Assembly (NCBI GenBank): GCA_965247255.1 | Contig: CBDFGS010000012.1 | Span: 620,001-684,000, forward strand | Length of the DNA: 64,000 nucleotides | Reading direction: 5' to 3' | Source: CBDFGS01 sp965247255 | GTDB taxonomy: Bacteria > Chloroflexota > Dehalococcoidia > Lucifugimonadales > CAUZJF01 | Part shown: positions 46,173-54,660 of the stretch, one piece after another | Numbering within the stretch: position 1 is the first letter of the stretch | How the letters are laid out: each line of letters starts with the position of its first letter | The notes under the pieces: model-generated | Told to the model about the DNA's origin: nothing | The model's input: the letters and a program-made list of their open reading frames with translations, nothing else | Database searches by the model: none | Position numbers and translations under genes: made by a program

Positions 46173-47438
46173 CTACACGAAGTCGCCCCGGTCCACCCGA
46201 GCCCCGGCCTGGAACACGTCCACAACCCCCCTGAGGGCGCCGACGTCCTGGGAGGGGTCGCCGTCCACGACCAATACGTCCGCCTGCATTCCTTCCGCCA
46301 GGGTCCCGACCTCATCGTCGGCCCAGCACGAGCGAGCCGAGTCGCGAGTGGCCGCGACTATCGCCTCCATCGGCGACATCCCGGCGCCAACCTGCGCCTC
46401 GATCTCCGTCTGAAAATCCCCCATCGGGTAGCTGCTCCACGCCGAGTCCGAGCCGCAGGCGATCTTGACCCCGTCGGCCAACATCCTGGCGACACAGTCG
46501 AGCCTATCATCGTGGGAAGCCCGCTGGAACTCGAGGTTTGCCTGCTCACTCTCCGAGAGACCCTCCGTCTCCAGCTTGCTTTCCAGCGTGTCCATGTGGA
46601 TTTGGGCCTGGCCCAGCGTGGGGTTGACGAACACACCCCGTTCGACGATGCGCTCAGTAATCTCAGGCCGGTACTCGTACGCCCCATCCGTGTTTCGATG
46701 GTAGCCGTGTATCACCGTGTCGACCCCGGCCTCCACCGCGTTGATGATCCCTTGAGAAGACACGCAGTGGGCCGCCGCATGCTTGCCGAACTTGTGCGCC
46801 TCATCGCATATCGCCCTCAGCTCGTCCGGGTTGAACGAGGGTCGCATCGGGATGGACGTGCGGGTGCTTCCGCCGGTTGCCGTGATCTTGATGAAATCGG
46901 CCCCCTCTTTCACTAGCTGTCGCACCGCTGCGCGGCACTCGTCCACGCCCGTCGCCTCCACGCCGAAGTAGCTCAAGTGCCCACCGACGATTGCCATAGG
47001 ACGCCCGGAGAGCAGTAGGCGAGGCGCCCTGGTTATGCCCATTTCGACGGCCTCGCGGAGCATGAACGTCGTTCGGTTCTTCGCGCCGCAGTCCCGGACC
47101 GTGGTCACGCCCGAGTAGAGGTGTGCCCTCGCGTTACTCGCCGCCTGCAGCGTGAGCACCTCATCCGGTAGGGTGTTGAGCTCGTCGCCGAAGCGCCCGT
47201 CGCCGAAGCCTATGAGATGCACGTGGCAGTCCACCAGCCCAGGCAAAATCGTCTGTTCGTCGTATGCAAACTCCTGCGTCCGCGACCCCTCCGGCGGCGC
47301 CACGGCCTCCTCGGTGCCGATGGCCTTGATCTTGTCTCCCTCGATCAAGATGGCGCCACGCTCCAGCGGCGGCCCGCCGGTGCCGTCGATCAGCCGGGCA
47401 GCCTTTATCAGGGTGAAGTCGCCGGTTCCGTTAGCCAT
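46173..47438 (-). CDS. Amidohydrolase (imidazolonepropionase/prolidase-like)
   Basis: A 421-aa metal-dependent amidohydrolase. First metal motif VDCHVHLIG (HxH), bridging lysine in DFIKITATGG, His ligands in AAAHCVSSQG and VIHGYHRN, and catalytic Asp in ACGSDSAWSS. The composite beta-sandwich is built from the N-terminus (KAARLIDGTG) and C-terminus (GMQADVLVVDGDP). It is of the group containing Xaa-Pro/Xaa-Arg carboxypeptidases and imidazolonepropionase-like enzymes. Substrate undefined. No signal peptide. GAGGT lies seven bases before the ATG. It begins the leftward run that includes the NHL lipoprotein and the dehydrogenase. Confidence 0.9.
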   Translation of the reverse strand: MANGTGDFTLIKAARLIDGTGGPPLERGAILIEGDKIKAIGTEEAVAPPEGSRTQEFAYDEQTILPGLVDCHVHLIGFGDGRFGDELNTLPDEVLTLQAASNARAHLYSGVTTVRDCGAKNRTTFMLREAVEMGITRAPRLLLSGRPMAIVGGHLSYFGVEATGVDECRAAVRQLVKEGADFIKITATGGSTRTSIPMRPSFNPDELRAICDEAHKFGKHAAAHCVSSQGIINAVEAGVDTVIHGYHRNTDGAYEYRPEITERIVERGVFVNPTLGQAQIHMDTLESKLETEGLSESEQANLEFQRASHDDRLDCVARMLADGVKIACGSDSAWSSYPMGDFQTEIEAQVGAGMSPMEAIVAATRDSARSCWADDEVGTLAEGMQADVLVVDGDPSQDVGALRGVVDVFQAGARVDRGDFV

Positions 47439-47568
47439 GCGGGTACCTCGGTTGTATGGTGCTTCTTGGCCGCAAGCGTGCTGCGGAAGCGCGCTGCCCT
47501 CGGCAGCGTCGGGCGCCTCACATCATCCGCTTAGGCGTCGGCTGGTCGCTCGGCCTCGGGTAGACGTG

Positions 47569-48645
47569 TCAGAACGGGCTGGTGGTTGCCGCACGCAGCG
47601 GAGCGTCTACCTCATCCTCCGAAAGCGGGTAGGCCTCTTTCTGGTAGACCTGGTACCGGTAGCTCCAATGGTCCGCGACGTACATACGGAACTCGTCGTC
47701 GACCCTCACCGACAGCGGGCGGTAGAAATACTTCGCGGCGTCGAGCCCCACTGACTCGGCCGATTCGCGGAAGCGATAGTACTTCTTGCTCAGCGTAAAC
47801 ATGCGCTGGAGGGTCGACCGCGTCATGACTGCGTCTCCGAGGAACTGCTGCACGTAGCGCCCCTCCTGCGAGAAGAGCTGCACTCGGTCGTTGCCGCAGT
47901 CGGCCACGTAGATGTCGCCGTGCGCGTCCACCGCGACCCCTGTGGGGCGATTGAACTCCCCGTCGCCCGAGCCTGAGCTGCCGAACTTGAAGATGAAGTT
48001 GCCGTCCGCGTCGAACTTCTGCACCCGGTCGTTGCGCCAGTCAACTACGTATATGTCCCCGAGCTCGTCGATGTGAATGCCCCACGGCATGTTGAGCTCC
48101 CCGTCGCCTGTGCCATACGAGCCGAACTTCCTGAGGAAGACCCCGTCTTTGGTGAACTGCTGGACTCGGTGGTTCATCGTGTCCACTACGTACATGTTCT
48201 CGTCTTGATCGAACGCAATCCCCGACGGGCGGTCCAGCTGACCGTCGCCGTCGCCGTGCTCTCCCCACTTGCCGAGGTATTCGCCGAACCTGTTATAGAT
48301 AGTAATTCTGTCGGTACCCTCGTCCGACATGTACAGTATCTCGTCCCTGTCCAGGATTATCTGGACCGGCCGCGATAGGGCACCGTCTTGGACGGGCCAG
48401 TCCCCACTTCCCGGGTTGCACTTGTGGGAAGGCAAGCGGAACCCGAATCCTGGAGCGCCAAAGCTACCGAGGTCCTCGTCTTCCAGGTTGAGTATAGATA
48501 TTGGCCCCGAGTTGCCGGTACATAGGGCGTATAGCCGGCCTTCGTTCCCAATGGCGATATCGTGAGGGAAAGACGTGTTCGTGAAGCCACCGACCGACGT
48601 CACCTGCGGGAAGCTAGCCCTGAGAAGCGCATATGGCCTGGCCAT
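47569..48645 (-). CDS. NHL-repeat propeller protein, partner of DUF1800 gene
   Basis: A 358-aa protein starting MARPYALLRASFPQVTSVGG, with NHL blades such as RPSGIAFDQDENMYVVDTMN, MPWGIHIDELGDIYVVDWRN and RPTGVAVDAHGDIYVADCGN. There is no signal peptide. A near paralog starts at 63578 (MPRPYGLLRAGFPYLKTLGE). Both lie just downstream of a DUF1800 gene in the same direction (111 and 135 bp gaps). GGAGGGG precedes ATG 48645. The C-terminal part (residues about 285-358) is not of NHL type and has aromatic-rich YFYRPLSVRVDDEFRMYVAD. Confidence 0.85.
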   Translation of the reverse strand: MARPYALLRASFPQVTSVGGFTNTSFPHDIAIGNEGRLYALCTGNSGPISILNLEDEDLGSFGAPGFGFRLPSHKCNPGSGDWPVQDGALSRPVQIILDRDEILYMSDEGTDRITIYNRFGEYLGKWGEHGDGDGQLDRPSGIAFDQDENMYVVDTMNHRVQQFTKDGVFLRKFGSYGTGDGELNMPWGIHIDELGDIYVVDWRNDRVQKFDADGNFIFKFGSSGSGDGEFNRPTGVAVDAHGDIYVADCGNDRVQLFSQEGRYVQQFLGDAVMTRSTLQRMFTLSKKYYRFRESAESVGLDAAKYFYRPLSVRVDDEFRMYVADHWSYRYQVYQKEAYPLSEDEVDAPLRAATTSPF

Positions 48646-48756
48646 GATCGTTAGCCCCTCCGTTCGAGTGATGAGCAGTACTTTAAACGCAATTCGAAAC
48701 GAAACAAGATCGGACACCCACTCTCATCGTCCTATTCGGTACGCCTTACACTCTTC

Positions 48757-50148
48757 TTACGCAAACTGGAACTCCCTCGCCGACACGATGAGCTGCAGCA
48801 GCCTAAGCACGCGAGACTCGCTCTCCCGCCGCTCGGCGTCCGTACCGAATCGAAGCTCACCACCGGTCTGGGCTTGGCTTAGCAAGCCTTCGCGAGTGTC
48901 CTCGTCGGCGTTCACCGGCCCCATAAGTTCGAGGCACGCGTCTACGAACTCGCCGGGAGACAGCGGCCCTTCCATGGCCGCGAGCCGGTCGACAATCACG
49001 CCTACGCCCGGGCTGTCCGAATCGGCCACCTGCTCGACCGCGAAATTGACACGAGTGTTCAGCGTTCCGCCGTCGATCCACTCCTGGCCTGTTCGCCATC
49101 CTTCGACCGTGAGCGGCGCCAGTAGCTGCTGTCCCATGGAGGCCGAGGCACTCGAGAGCGTCCCGAAGTCTCGGTCCGGAAACCGGTGTTTCCCCAGCAG
49201 CTTGCTGAGCCCGACCACCAGCTCCACCGGACTCTTGACCACTCTGAACTGCGCGTTCTTGAAGAATTCGGAGTTGAACAGCACAGACAGCATCGAGCGT
49301 ATGTCACCGTCGGATTCGAAGTAGGCCGCAGCTAAGGTGTCGATGGCCTCGGGGTCTTGAGGTGGAGTCTCGTTCCATGCCGCCACGGCGGGCTCGTCGG
49401 CCACGAAGAAGTCATAAAGCCGCCTCGCCATAAAGCGGGCCGTTGCCGGCTGCTTAACGATGATCTCGAGTACGTCCTCGCCGTTGAAATCACCGGTCTC
49501 GCCCAGGAACTCCTTCGCCCCGTCGTCGTGCTCCTCCTCCCTGAAAACGAATCTCGTGGGATACCCATCCCGCTTGCGGTCTATGAAGGGGACCAGGAAG
49601 GTCCACCCGGTGAACGCCATCGTAGCGCCCTTGACGTCGTCCTCCGTGTAGTTGCCGACCCCCATCGAGAACAGCTCCAGTAGCTCCCTGCCGTAGTTCT
49701 CGTTGGGTTCCTCCTTGAGGTTCTCGTTGTTGTCCAGCCACATAAGCATCGCCGGGTCTTTGGAGAGCTTTGTCAATATCGTCTTAACATCCGACAGGCC
49801 ATGCTCGCGGAACATCTGGATCTGTCCCGTGGACGACAGCGGATGGGCCACCTTGTCAGAAGCTGTGGGGAACACCTGGTGCTAGAAGAGGGCCATCTTC
49901 TCTCTGAGAGGGCCCTTACCGTTGAGCATCAGGAACATCCAGTTGGCCCTGGCGATGCCACCCTTGGGGCTTGGGTAGTAGCGATCGAACACGTCCATCG
50001 GTATGTCGGGAACGCGCTCCGGGTGCAGCAGGTCGTCTACGACCGCTTCATACCCTTTAGAGGCCAGTTCCTCTAGCTCGTTCCGCGTTGATCCGAAGCC
50101 CGCGCGGCGCATCAGGTGGGCCATGAGAGAGATCTCTGGGTTGGCCAT
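48757..50148 (-). pseudogene. DUF1800 protein with an in-frame amber codon
   Basis: A 464-codon frame interrupted only by TAG at codon 89 (minus strand 49884-49882). It replaces the conserved Trp: REKMALF*HQVF here against VEKMSLFWHQIF in the paralog at 62066. All the rest aligns with the paralog (ENLKEEPNENYGRELLELFS, AFTGW, EWIDGGTLN). Only one base change (TGG to TAG) is needed. DUF1800 proteins are large helical proteins of unknown function, often beside DUF1501 genes, which are absent here. ATG 50148 has GGAGGA four bases upstream. It is a recent pseudogene, a suppressed stop or a sequence error. Confidence 0.85.
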
Positions 50149-50199
50149 GGTCTCCTCCAAGTCTGATCGGAGTAGGCCCTATTATACTCCACGAATATC

Positions 50200-50510
50200 G
50201 CGCGGAATGGCGACCCAAAACGTAGGGGCAGGTTTTAAACTTGCCCCTGCCTGCTTCGGTATGGAACGCAACCGTCGTTCGCCGCTGTGAGGTCCAGCAC
50301 CCCGGACCCCGCGGACAGCGGCGCGGAATGGCGACCCAAAACGTAGGGGCAGGTTTCAAACCTGCCCTTGCCTGTTTCGCTATGGAACGCAACCGTCGTT
50401 CGCCGCTGTGAGGTCCAGCACCCGGACCCCGCGGACAACGGCGCGGAATCGCGACCCAAAACGTAGGGGCAGGTTTCAAACCTGCCCCCGCCTGTTTCGC
50501 TATGGAACGC
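50200..50510. repeat. Three tandem about 120-bp REP-containing units derived from the adjacent gene's 3' end
   Basis: Units begin CGCGGAATGGCGACCCAAAA at about 50201, 50322 and 50442 (periods 121 and 120). Each holds the palindrome GGGGCAGGTTT...AAACCTGCCCC and a block (GTGAGGTCCAGCACC) that is also the 3' coding end of the next gene at 50596-50643. The array is therefore a partial duplication of that gene's tail with a REP. Confidence 0.85.
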
Positions 50511-50528
50511 AACCGACGCGTGAACGGC

Positions 50529-52025
50529 TTAGTCGCGGCGGGCCCGGTTCCCGGCACTCCTCAGCCGTAGTCCCGCCAGCCCGACGAGGAGGCTCGCCGC
50601 TGTGAGGTCCAGCACCCCGGACCCCGCGGACAGCGGCGCGAGGCAGCCCGCGCCGCCGCCGGTCTGGGCCGGCTCCGCTCGGGACGGCTGGGCAAAAACT
50701 TCTTCACTTCCGCTCACCTGTGCTGTCGATGCCTGGGGCGCGGGCGTCGGCTCCGGCCGCTCCTCGGCCGTGGGAGCTTGAGCGGGGTCGGCGGTGACGT
50801 CCCCGACCAACTGCGTGTTGGGCTGGGGCGTGAGGCTATAGGGCAGCACCGCTTGGCGGGGCACGGGAGTCGGACGTCCCGCCCTGGCCCGCTCCGTCGG
50901 GTTGTACTCGGCCCTCACCTTCGTTAGCCAAAATGCGTCCAGCTCGGACTGCGTTACTCCGTACACGTTCTTGACCGCCAGCGCGATGCTGCCGCCGGTC
51001 TTCAGCGCCGCCAGAAGCTCGCTCATCTTCGAAGGCCCAAACTGCTCGATCATGTAGTTGACTATGCTGCGCGACTGGCCGTAGAAGACTATGGTGTCCT
51101 GCGCGTTGAACGGGTATCTCCTCCCGAACGACGGCATCAGCGTCTCGTTGGCGACGGCGAACTCCAGTGCGATGTCGTACTCCGATTGGCGGCGGTCGTT
51201 ATTGACGTTTGCGTACTCCGCCAGGCCCTCGTCGAGCCAGAGCGGGACACGGCGAAACGCGTTGGCGCCGGCCCGATGGGTCAAGATGTGCGTCACCTCG
51301 TGTGACGCGATCCCCAGGCTGTCCCTGCTGCCCCCTAGAGTCAATAACGTGCCGAAGTGTGGCGACGCCTGGCCCGCGGTAATCAGGTCGCGGCTTCTCT
51401 CCTGGACTGAGGGTGGCAACGCCTCGAACATCTCCACCCCTGTGTTGTACATGGTCGCCCGAATAGGCTCTCCGGTATCCACACCGAGGACAGGCCCCAT
51501 CTTCTCCACCGTCTTGACTATGGTATCCAGCAGGTCCTCGGCCCTTTTTCTGACGCCACCCGGACCGTGGTAGGAGATCGTAATTGGGCCCGACGAGAGC
51601 TCGTTCCACTCAAAGCGCACGTCGTGGTAGACGAACTGTCGCTCTTTCGTCGTGACCGTTTCGCCGCTGGAGTCTCGTAGCTCGAACGAATAGGTGATCA
51701 TTGTTCCGGGAGGCACGTAGCCGAAGTTATTCCCCGTCGGCCAGAACACCTCTGTCGTAATCTTTTTCCCCTGGAGGAATGCCAAGCGCCGGGAGCGCGT
51801 GCGTTCCGATCGCCCAAACTGGAGCTGGATTGTCCCCGCCGTTATGCTTCGCTCCCCGGAGGCCTCTATGGATATGCGGAACCCCTCGGGAAACTCACTG
51901 GTTGCGGTGGTTGTCAGCTTTATCGACTCGCTGTCCGCCTCGACCGAGTCCGTGTTCCAAAGCGGCGCCACCAGCAGCATCGCGAGGGCCAGATAGAAAG
52001 AAATATTGCGGGTGGTGTTTTTCAT
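50529..52025 (-). CDS. Secreted gluzincin-type metallopeptidase (peptidase MA-like), membrane-anchored
   Basis: A 498-aa envelope protein: a Sec signal peptide (FYLALAMLLVAPLW), a beta-rich N-terminal domain (residues about 30-160), a zinc peptidase domain with GIASHEVTHILTHR (HExxH) and the third ligand Glu in WLDEGLAEYAN, as in peptidase MA. A Pro/Thr/Glu-rich linker follows (PTAEERPEPTPAPQ), then a C-terminal hydrophobic segment with an Arg tail (VLDLTAASLLVGLAGLRLRS). The C-terminus resembles a sorting or tail-anchor signal. It probably acts on extracellular peptides or cell wall. The SD is not strong. The 3' end shares sequence with the repeat array downstream. Confidence 0.85.
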   Translation of the reverse strand: MKNTTRNISFYLALAMLLVAPLWNTDSVEADSESIKLTTTATSEFPEGFRISIEASGERSITAGTIQLQFGRSERTRSRRLAFLQGKKITTEVFWPTGNNFGYVPPGTMITYSFELRDSSGETVTTKERQFVYHDVRFEWNELSSGPITISYHGPGGVRKRAEDLLDTIVKTVEKMGPVLGVDTGEPIRATMYNTGVEMFEALPPSVQERSRDLITAGQASPHFGTLLTLGGSRDSLGIASHEVTHILTHRAGANAFRRVPLWLDEGLAEYANVNNDRRQSEYDIALEFAVANETLMPSFGRRYPFNAQDTIVFYGQSRSIVNYMIEQFGPSKMSELLAALKTGGSIALAVKNVYGVTQSELDAFWLTKVRAEYNPTERARAGRPTPVPRQAVLPYSLTPQPNTQLVGDVTADPAQAPTAEERPEPTPAPQASTAQVSGSEEVFAQPSRAEPAQTGGGAGCLAPLSAGSGVLDLTAASLLVGLAGLRLRSAGNRARRD

Positions 52026-52517
52026 GCTAGGTAGAACGAGTTACCGGCCTTAAGGGTAGTGGCTCTCTCAGGGCGTCTCGTCCATTATCCCACACGAGAG
52101 CACGGCGGCGCTTCGATCTCGCTGCGTCGTCCACCCGCCTGTAGGGGCGGCGCATATGTGCCCGCCCTTCCCTCGTGAGCTGGGGTGAGGGGCGAGAAGG
52201 CGTCGCCGGCAACCTCGCCCGCCTCCCAGGCCACTCCTGTAGGGGCCGCGCATATGTGCCCGCTCTTTCCTCGTGAGCTGGGCTGAGGGCCAGGAGGCGT
52301 CGCCGGCAACCTCGCCCGCCTCCCAGGCCGCTCCTGTAGTGGCGCTGCTTGCCGCGCCCAGTCGCGCCGCCCCCTGGTAGCTCGCACCCAGAAAAAGAGC
52401 CACCGTGGCTGCCAGAGTTATTGCTATGGTGCCACAGAGGTTTTTCGTGGACACGGCGCAGGTGTGCCGATAGCATGGAAGCGATGGCTCTAATCTCAGC
52501 GATTGAGGTGATTTGAA
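52026..52517. other. Intergenic region with two-and-a-half copies of a 97-bp repeat
   Basis: Between the divergently transcribed peptidase and response-regulator genes. Most of it is repeat array (52138-52350), with no supported gene. GAGGTG before GTG 52518 is the SD of the next gene. Confidence 0.5.
52138..52350. repeat. Tandem 97-bp repeats starting CCTGTAGGGGC
   Basis: Two near copies at about 52138-52235 and 52236-52332, then a truncated, changed third (CCTGTAGTGGCGCTGCTTGC). Each has GCGCATATGTGCCCGC, TCGTGAGCTGGG and GTCGCCGGCAACCTCGCCCG. The palindromic start relates it to the REP family of the window. Confidence 0.8.
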
Positions 52518-53039
52518 GTGTCGAGCATTCGAGTCTTGGTGGCGGACGATTCTCAGTACATGAATGTGGCGTGCCGCAGGATTCTGGAGACCCAGGACCA
52601 CATCAAAGTGGTCGGCACGGCCGCCGACGGCGAAGACGCCGTCAATCAGGCGCTGGAGCTCAGTCCCGACGTCGTGGTCCTGGACGTCAGGATGCCCGGC
52701 CGCAGCGGAATCGACGCCGCTAGACTCATCGCCTACAACAGGCCGGGTACGGGCGCCGTCATGATGTCCAACTACGACGACCCCGAATATGTAGTGGAGC
52801 TGCTCAGGGACGGCGCTGCGGGGAAAGCCTACCTGCTCAAGTCCTCAGTCGAGGACGTTGAGCAGCTCATTCGCGCCGTGGAGGCCGTCGCAGCCGGCCG
52901 GACCCTCCTCGACACCGCGATCGTCGACAGGCTGATACGGTCGCACGCCAACAGCCCGGATCTCCTGTTTCGTTGCCTTAGCACACAGGAAGAGGACGTG
53001 CTGTCGCTGATGCATACCGGCTCAGGAAGTGGCTCGTAG
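52518..53039 (+). CDS. Response regulator receiver protein, truncated before its LuxR DNA-binding domain
   Basis: A 173-aa NarL-type response regulator. The receiver domain is complete: VLVADDSQY (acidic pair), phospho-acceptor Asp in VVVLDVRMPG, Thr/Ser position at MMSNYDD and Lys in AYLLKSS. The LuxR helix-turn-helix begins as LSTQEEDVLSLMHTG (normally LTPREREVLxLMAxG) but stops after about 15 residues with GSGSGS. DNA binding should therefore be lost, leaving a lone receiver. GTG start with GAGGTG upstream. No histidine kinase is nearby. It may be a pseudogene or a phosphate-sink type protein. Confidence 0.8.
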   Translation: MSSIRVLVADDSQYMNVACRRILETQDHIKVVGTAADGEDAVNQALELSPDVVVLDVRMPGRSGIDAARLIAYNRPGTGAVMMSNYDDPEYVVELLRDGAAGKAYLLKSSVEDVEQLIRAVEAVAAGRTLLDTAIVDRLIRSHANSPDLLFRCLSTQEEDVLSLMHTGSGSGS

Positions 53040-53279
53040 CGGACCGAGATCCGGAAGCTGACGTCCGTATGCCCGCCTACCGGTATTCCCCTTTGCGCTC
53101 CGAGACGGCCAGCTTTGGACAGGAAGTGCGGGCTGGGCGAACCGTCCTGCGATAAGCCCAGTGCAGGGTGAGTTCGAAGCTACTTTCGTGGTGAGCCCTT
53201 CGGCTCCGCTCAGGACGCGCCTGTCGGACCACGGCCCGGCGTTGCGAGTTCCAGTGCAAAGCGAAGACGACCGTCAGCT
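53040..53279. other. Intergenic region downstream of the truncated regulator
   Basis: About 240 bases. No remnant of the missing LuxR domain could be found by eye. It includes GTGAGCCCTTCGGCTCCGCT near 53191, a common dispersed repeat-like phrase. Confidence 0.35.
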
Positions 53280-53756
53280 CTAACCGCGCACCGCTCGCCG
53301 GGTCTCGTCGATCTGTTCCGCGTGGCCGCGTATGTGGTTGATTACCGAGTTCTCGACTAGCTGGCGGGTCGTCGTGGGCGTTCCGTCGCGAATCCCTTCT
53401 AGCTCCAGGTGGCCCGGCGGCAGCCCGCGAAGGATACGCAGCGCCTCCTCATTGGCCCCGTCAAGCCTTCGGGTGATCTCGCTGATCGCGTCGGTGGCGT
53501 GGTCGGCCACCTCGCTCAGCCTTCGCTCACGGTCCTCCTCGGTGCGGCCTACGTCTGGCAGCTCGCTGATCCCCTGCGCCTTCCTAAGCCAGAGAAGCTG
53601 CATCTCCACGACGTGAGCGCAAACCTGGGCCACGCTCCACTCGCCGTCCGAGGGCACTGTATACAGCTCCTCGTCGGGTATCCCTTCAAGCGATACCCGT
53701 AGATGTGTATGAGATTCCTCCAGCCTCTCGACGACGTCGTCAATTGAGTCGCTCAT
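53280..53756 (-). CDS. DinB-family protein
   Basis: A 158-aa four-helix-bundle protein of the DinB/DUF664 superfamily. Helix 2 contains GEWSVAQVCAHVVEMQLLWL, with the first metal-type His in CAHVVE. The last helix has ENSVINHIRGHAEQIDETR, where the second and third His fit the DinB metal triad. Such proteins are small, often damage- or stress-related, and some are thiol-dependent transferases; the role here is unknown. AGGAGG is about ten bases before the ATG. It is followed in the same direction by nothing close, and a PPOX gene lies 55 bp upstream in the same direction. Confidence 0.85.
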   Translation of the reverse strand: MSDSIDDVVERLEESHTHLRVSLEGIPDEELYTVPSDGEWSVAQVCAHVVEMQLLWLRKAQGISELPDVGRTEEDRERRLSEVADHATDAISEITRRLDGANEEALRILRGLPPGHLELEGIRDGTPTTTRQLVENSVINHIRGHAEQIDETRRAVRG

Positions 53757-53810
53757 AAGTACAAGACCTCCTGTCCCTCCGGCGCCCTGCAGAGACCCCC
53801 GCCGGCCGAA

Positions 53811-54227
53811 CTAATACCGGAGCACCACCCGCTCAGGTTTCAGGCTGATGATGACCCGGTCCTGTTTTCGGAGATCGGCCATTCTGGCCTCCACCTGGCC
53901 CGGCTCGACGTAGCGCTCGACAATATCGCGGGTCTCGACCCATATCGACTCGTCGTCCCTGACCTCGGCCCGCCCCGAGATAGTGGCGTAGTCCTGTCCG
54001 CGTGGCTCGGATACACACACCGCCAGCCGCCCGTCGCGCACCAGGTTGCGGTGTTTGACACGCTGTTTTGTAGTCGAGACGTGCAGCCTGCCCCCGCTGA
54101 AGCTGTACCAGTTCGGCGTAAGCTGCGGCGTGCCGCTCCGGTTAATTGTCGCGACCACCGCAATCCACGAAGGCTTGAGGAACTCTTCCAGCTTCTCCAG
54201 GTCCCCTGGACCAACTCTAGGGCTCAC
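53811..54227 (-). CDS. Pyridoxamine 5'-phosphate oxidase-like (PPOX) flavin/F420 protein
   Basis: A 138-aa split-barrel protein. The N-terminus EFLKPSWIAVVATINRSGTP, QLTPNWYSF and LHVSTTKQRVKHRNLVRDGR are the standard PPOX/FDOR blocks. VSEPRGQDYATISGRAEV follows. Members bind FMN or F420 and reduce various substrates; the WYSF and Lys/Arg pattern favours the F420-binding FDOR-B type, but this is a guess. I choose GTG 54227 because GAGGT precedes it by five bases on the minus strand; a longer frame runs from 54266. Possibly cotranscribed with DinB. Confidence 0.85.
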   Translation of the reverse strand: MSPRVGPGDLEKLEEFLKPSWIAVVATINRSGTPQLTPNWYSFSGGRLHVSTTKQRVKHRNLVRDGRLAVCVSEPRGQDYATISGRAEVRDDESIWVETRDIVERYVEPGQVEARMADLRKQDRVIISLKPERVVLRY

Positions 54228-54528
54228 CACTAACCTCGCGCGCAAAACTGCGACGCCGCAGGACACGTGCGAGTCTAATCTGGCTCTAGCCGGCTGTCAA
54301 CGGACGGACTGTGCCGGCCCCAATGGTAGAATGCCTCCGGTCTATGCTCGGTCAGCCGTCCTCAAGAGCAATTGCGCAGCATTTCGCATCCGTTGTTGCT
54401 GCCGCTTTTCGTTGCCCGGCGGGCGGACCGGGAAAGCTGCTAGGCGAGCTTCCGTTCGGCCTGAGCAGCGTCACGTCCCGATGCCGCATCGGGACCGAAT
54501 CGAGCGAGGTAACCGCACGGGAGGAATC

Positions 54529-54558
54529 GTAGGGACGGGTTTGAAACCCGCCCTCCCC
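54529..54558. repeat. REP-like palindrome (GTAGGGACGGGTTT)
   Basis: ACGGGTTT/GAAACCCGCC pairs across 54535-54551, with GTAGGG before it: a diverged member of the family at 32051 and 50220-50490. It lies in the gap before the amidohydrolase-2 gene. Confidence 0.7.
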
Positions 54559-54660
54559 TTGGGACATGGCCACAAATCGGCGCAGTTACTTCCTGTCGAA
54601 GGCCTGCCGCAATGTCGGGCCGACTTTGCCCCAAGACTAGGGGCCAGACGGGGAAAGAGA

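Noticed and set aside
50200..50510. Possible CRISPR array
   Set aside because: Units are about 120 bp with no short repeat/unique spacer alternation; the whole unit is repeated and contains gene-derived sequence.
54046..54660. Long in-frame N-terminal extension of the amidohydrolase-2 protein
   Set aside because: It overlaps the PPOX gene on the other strand and crosses a REP palindrome; the family N-terminus begins at ATG 54661.
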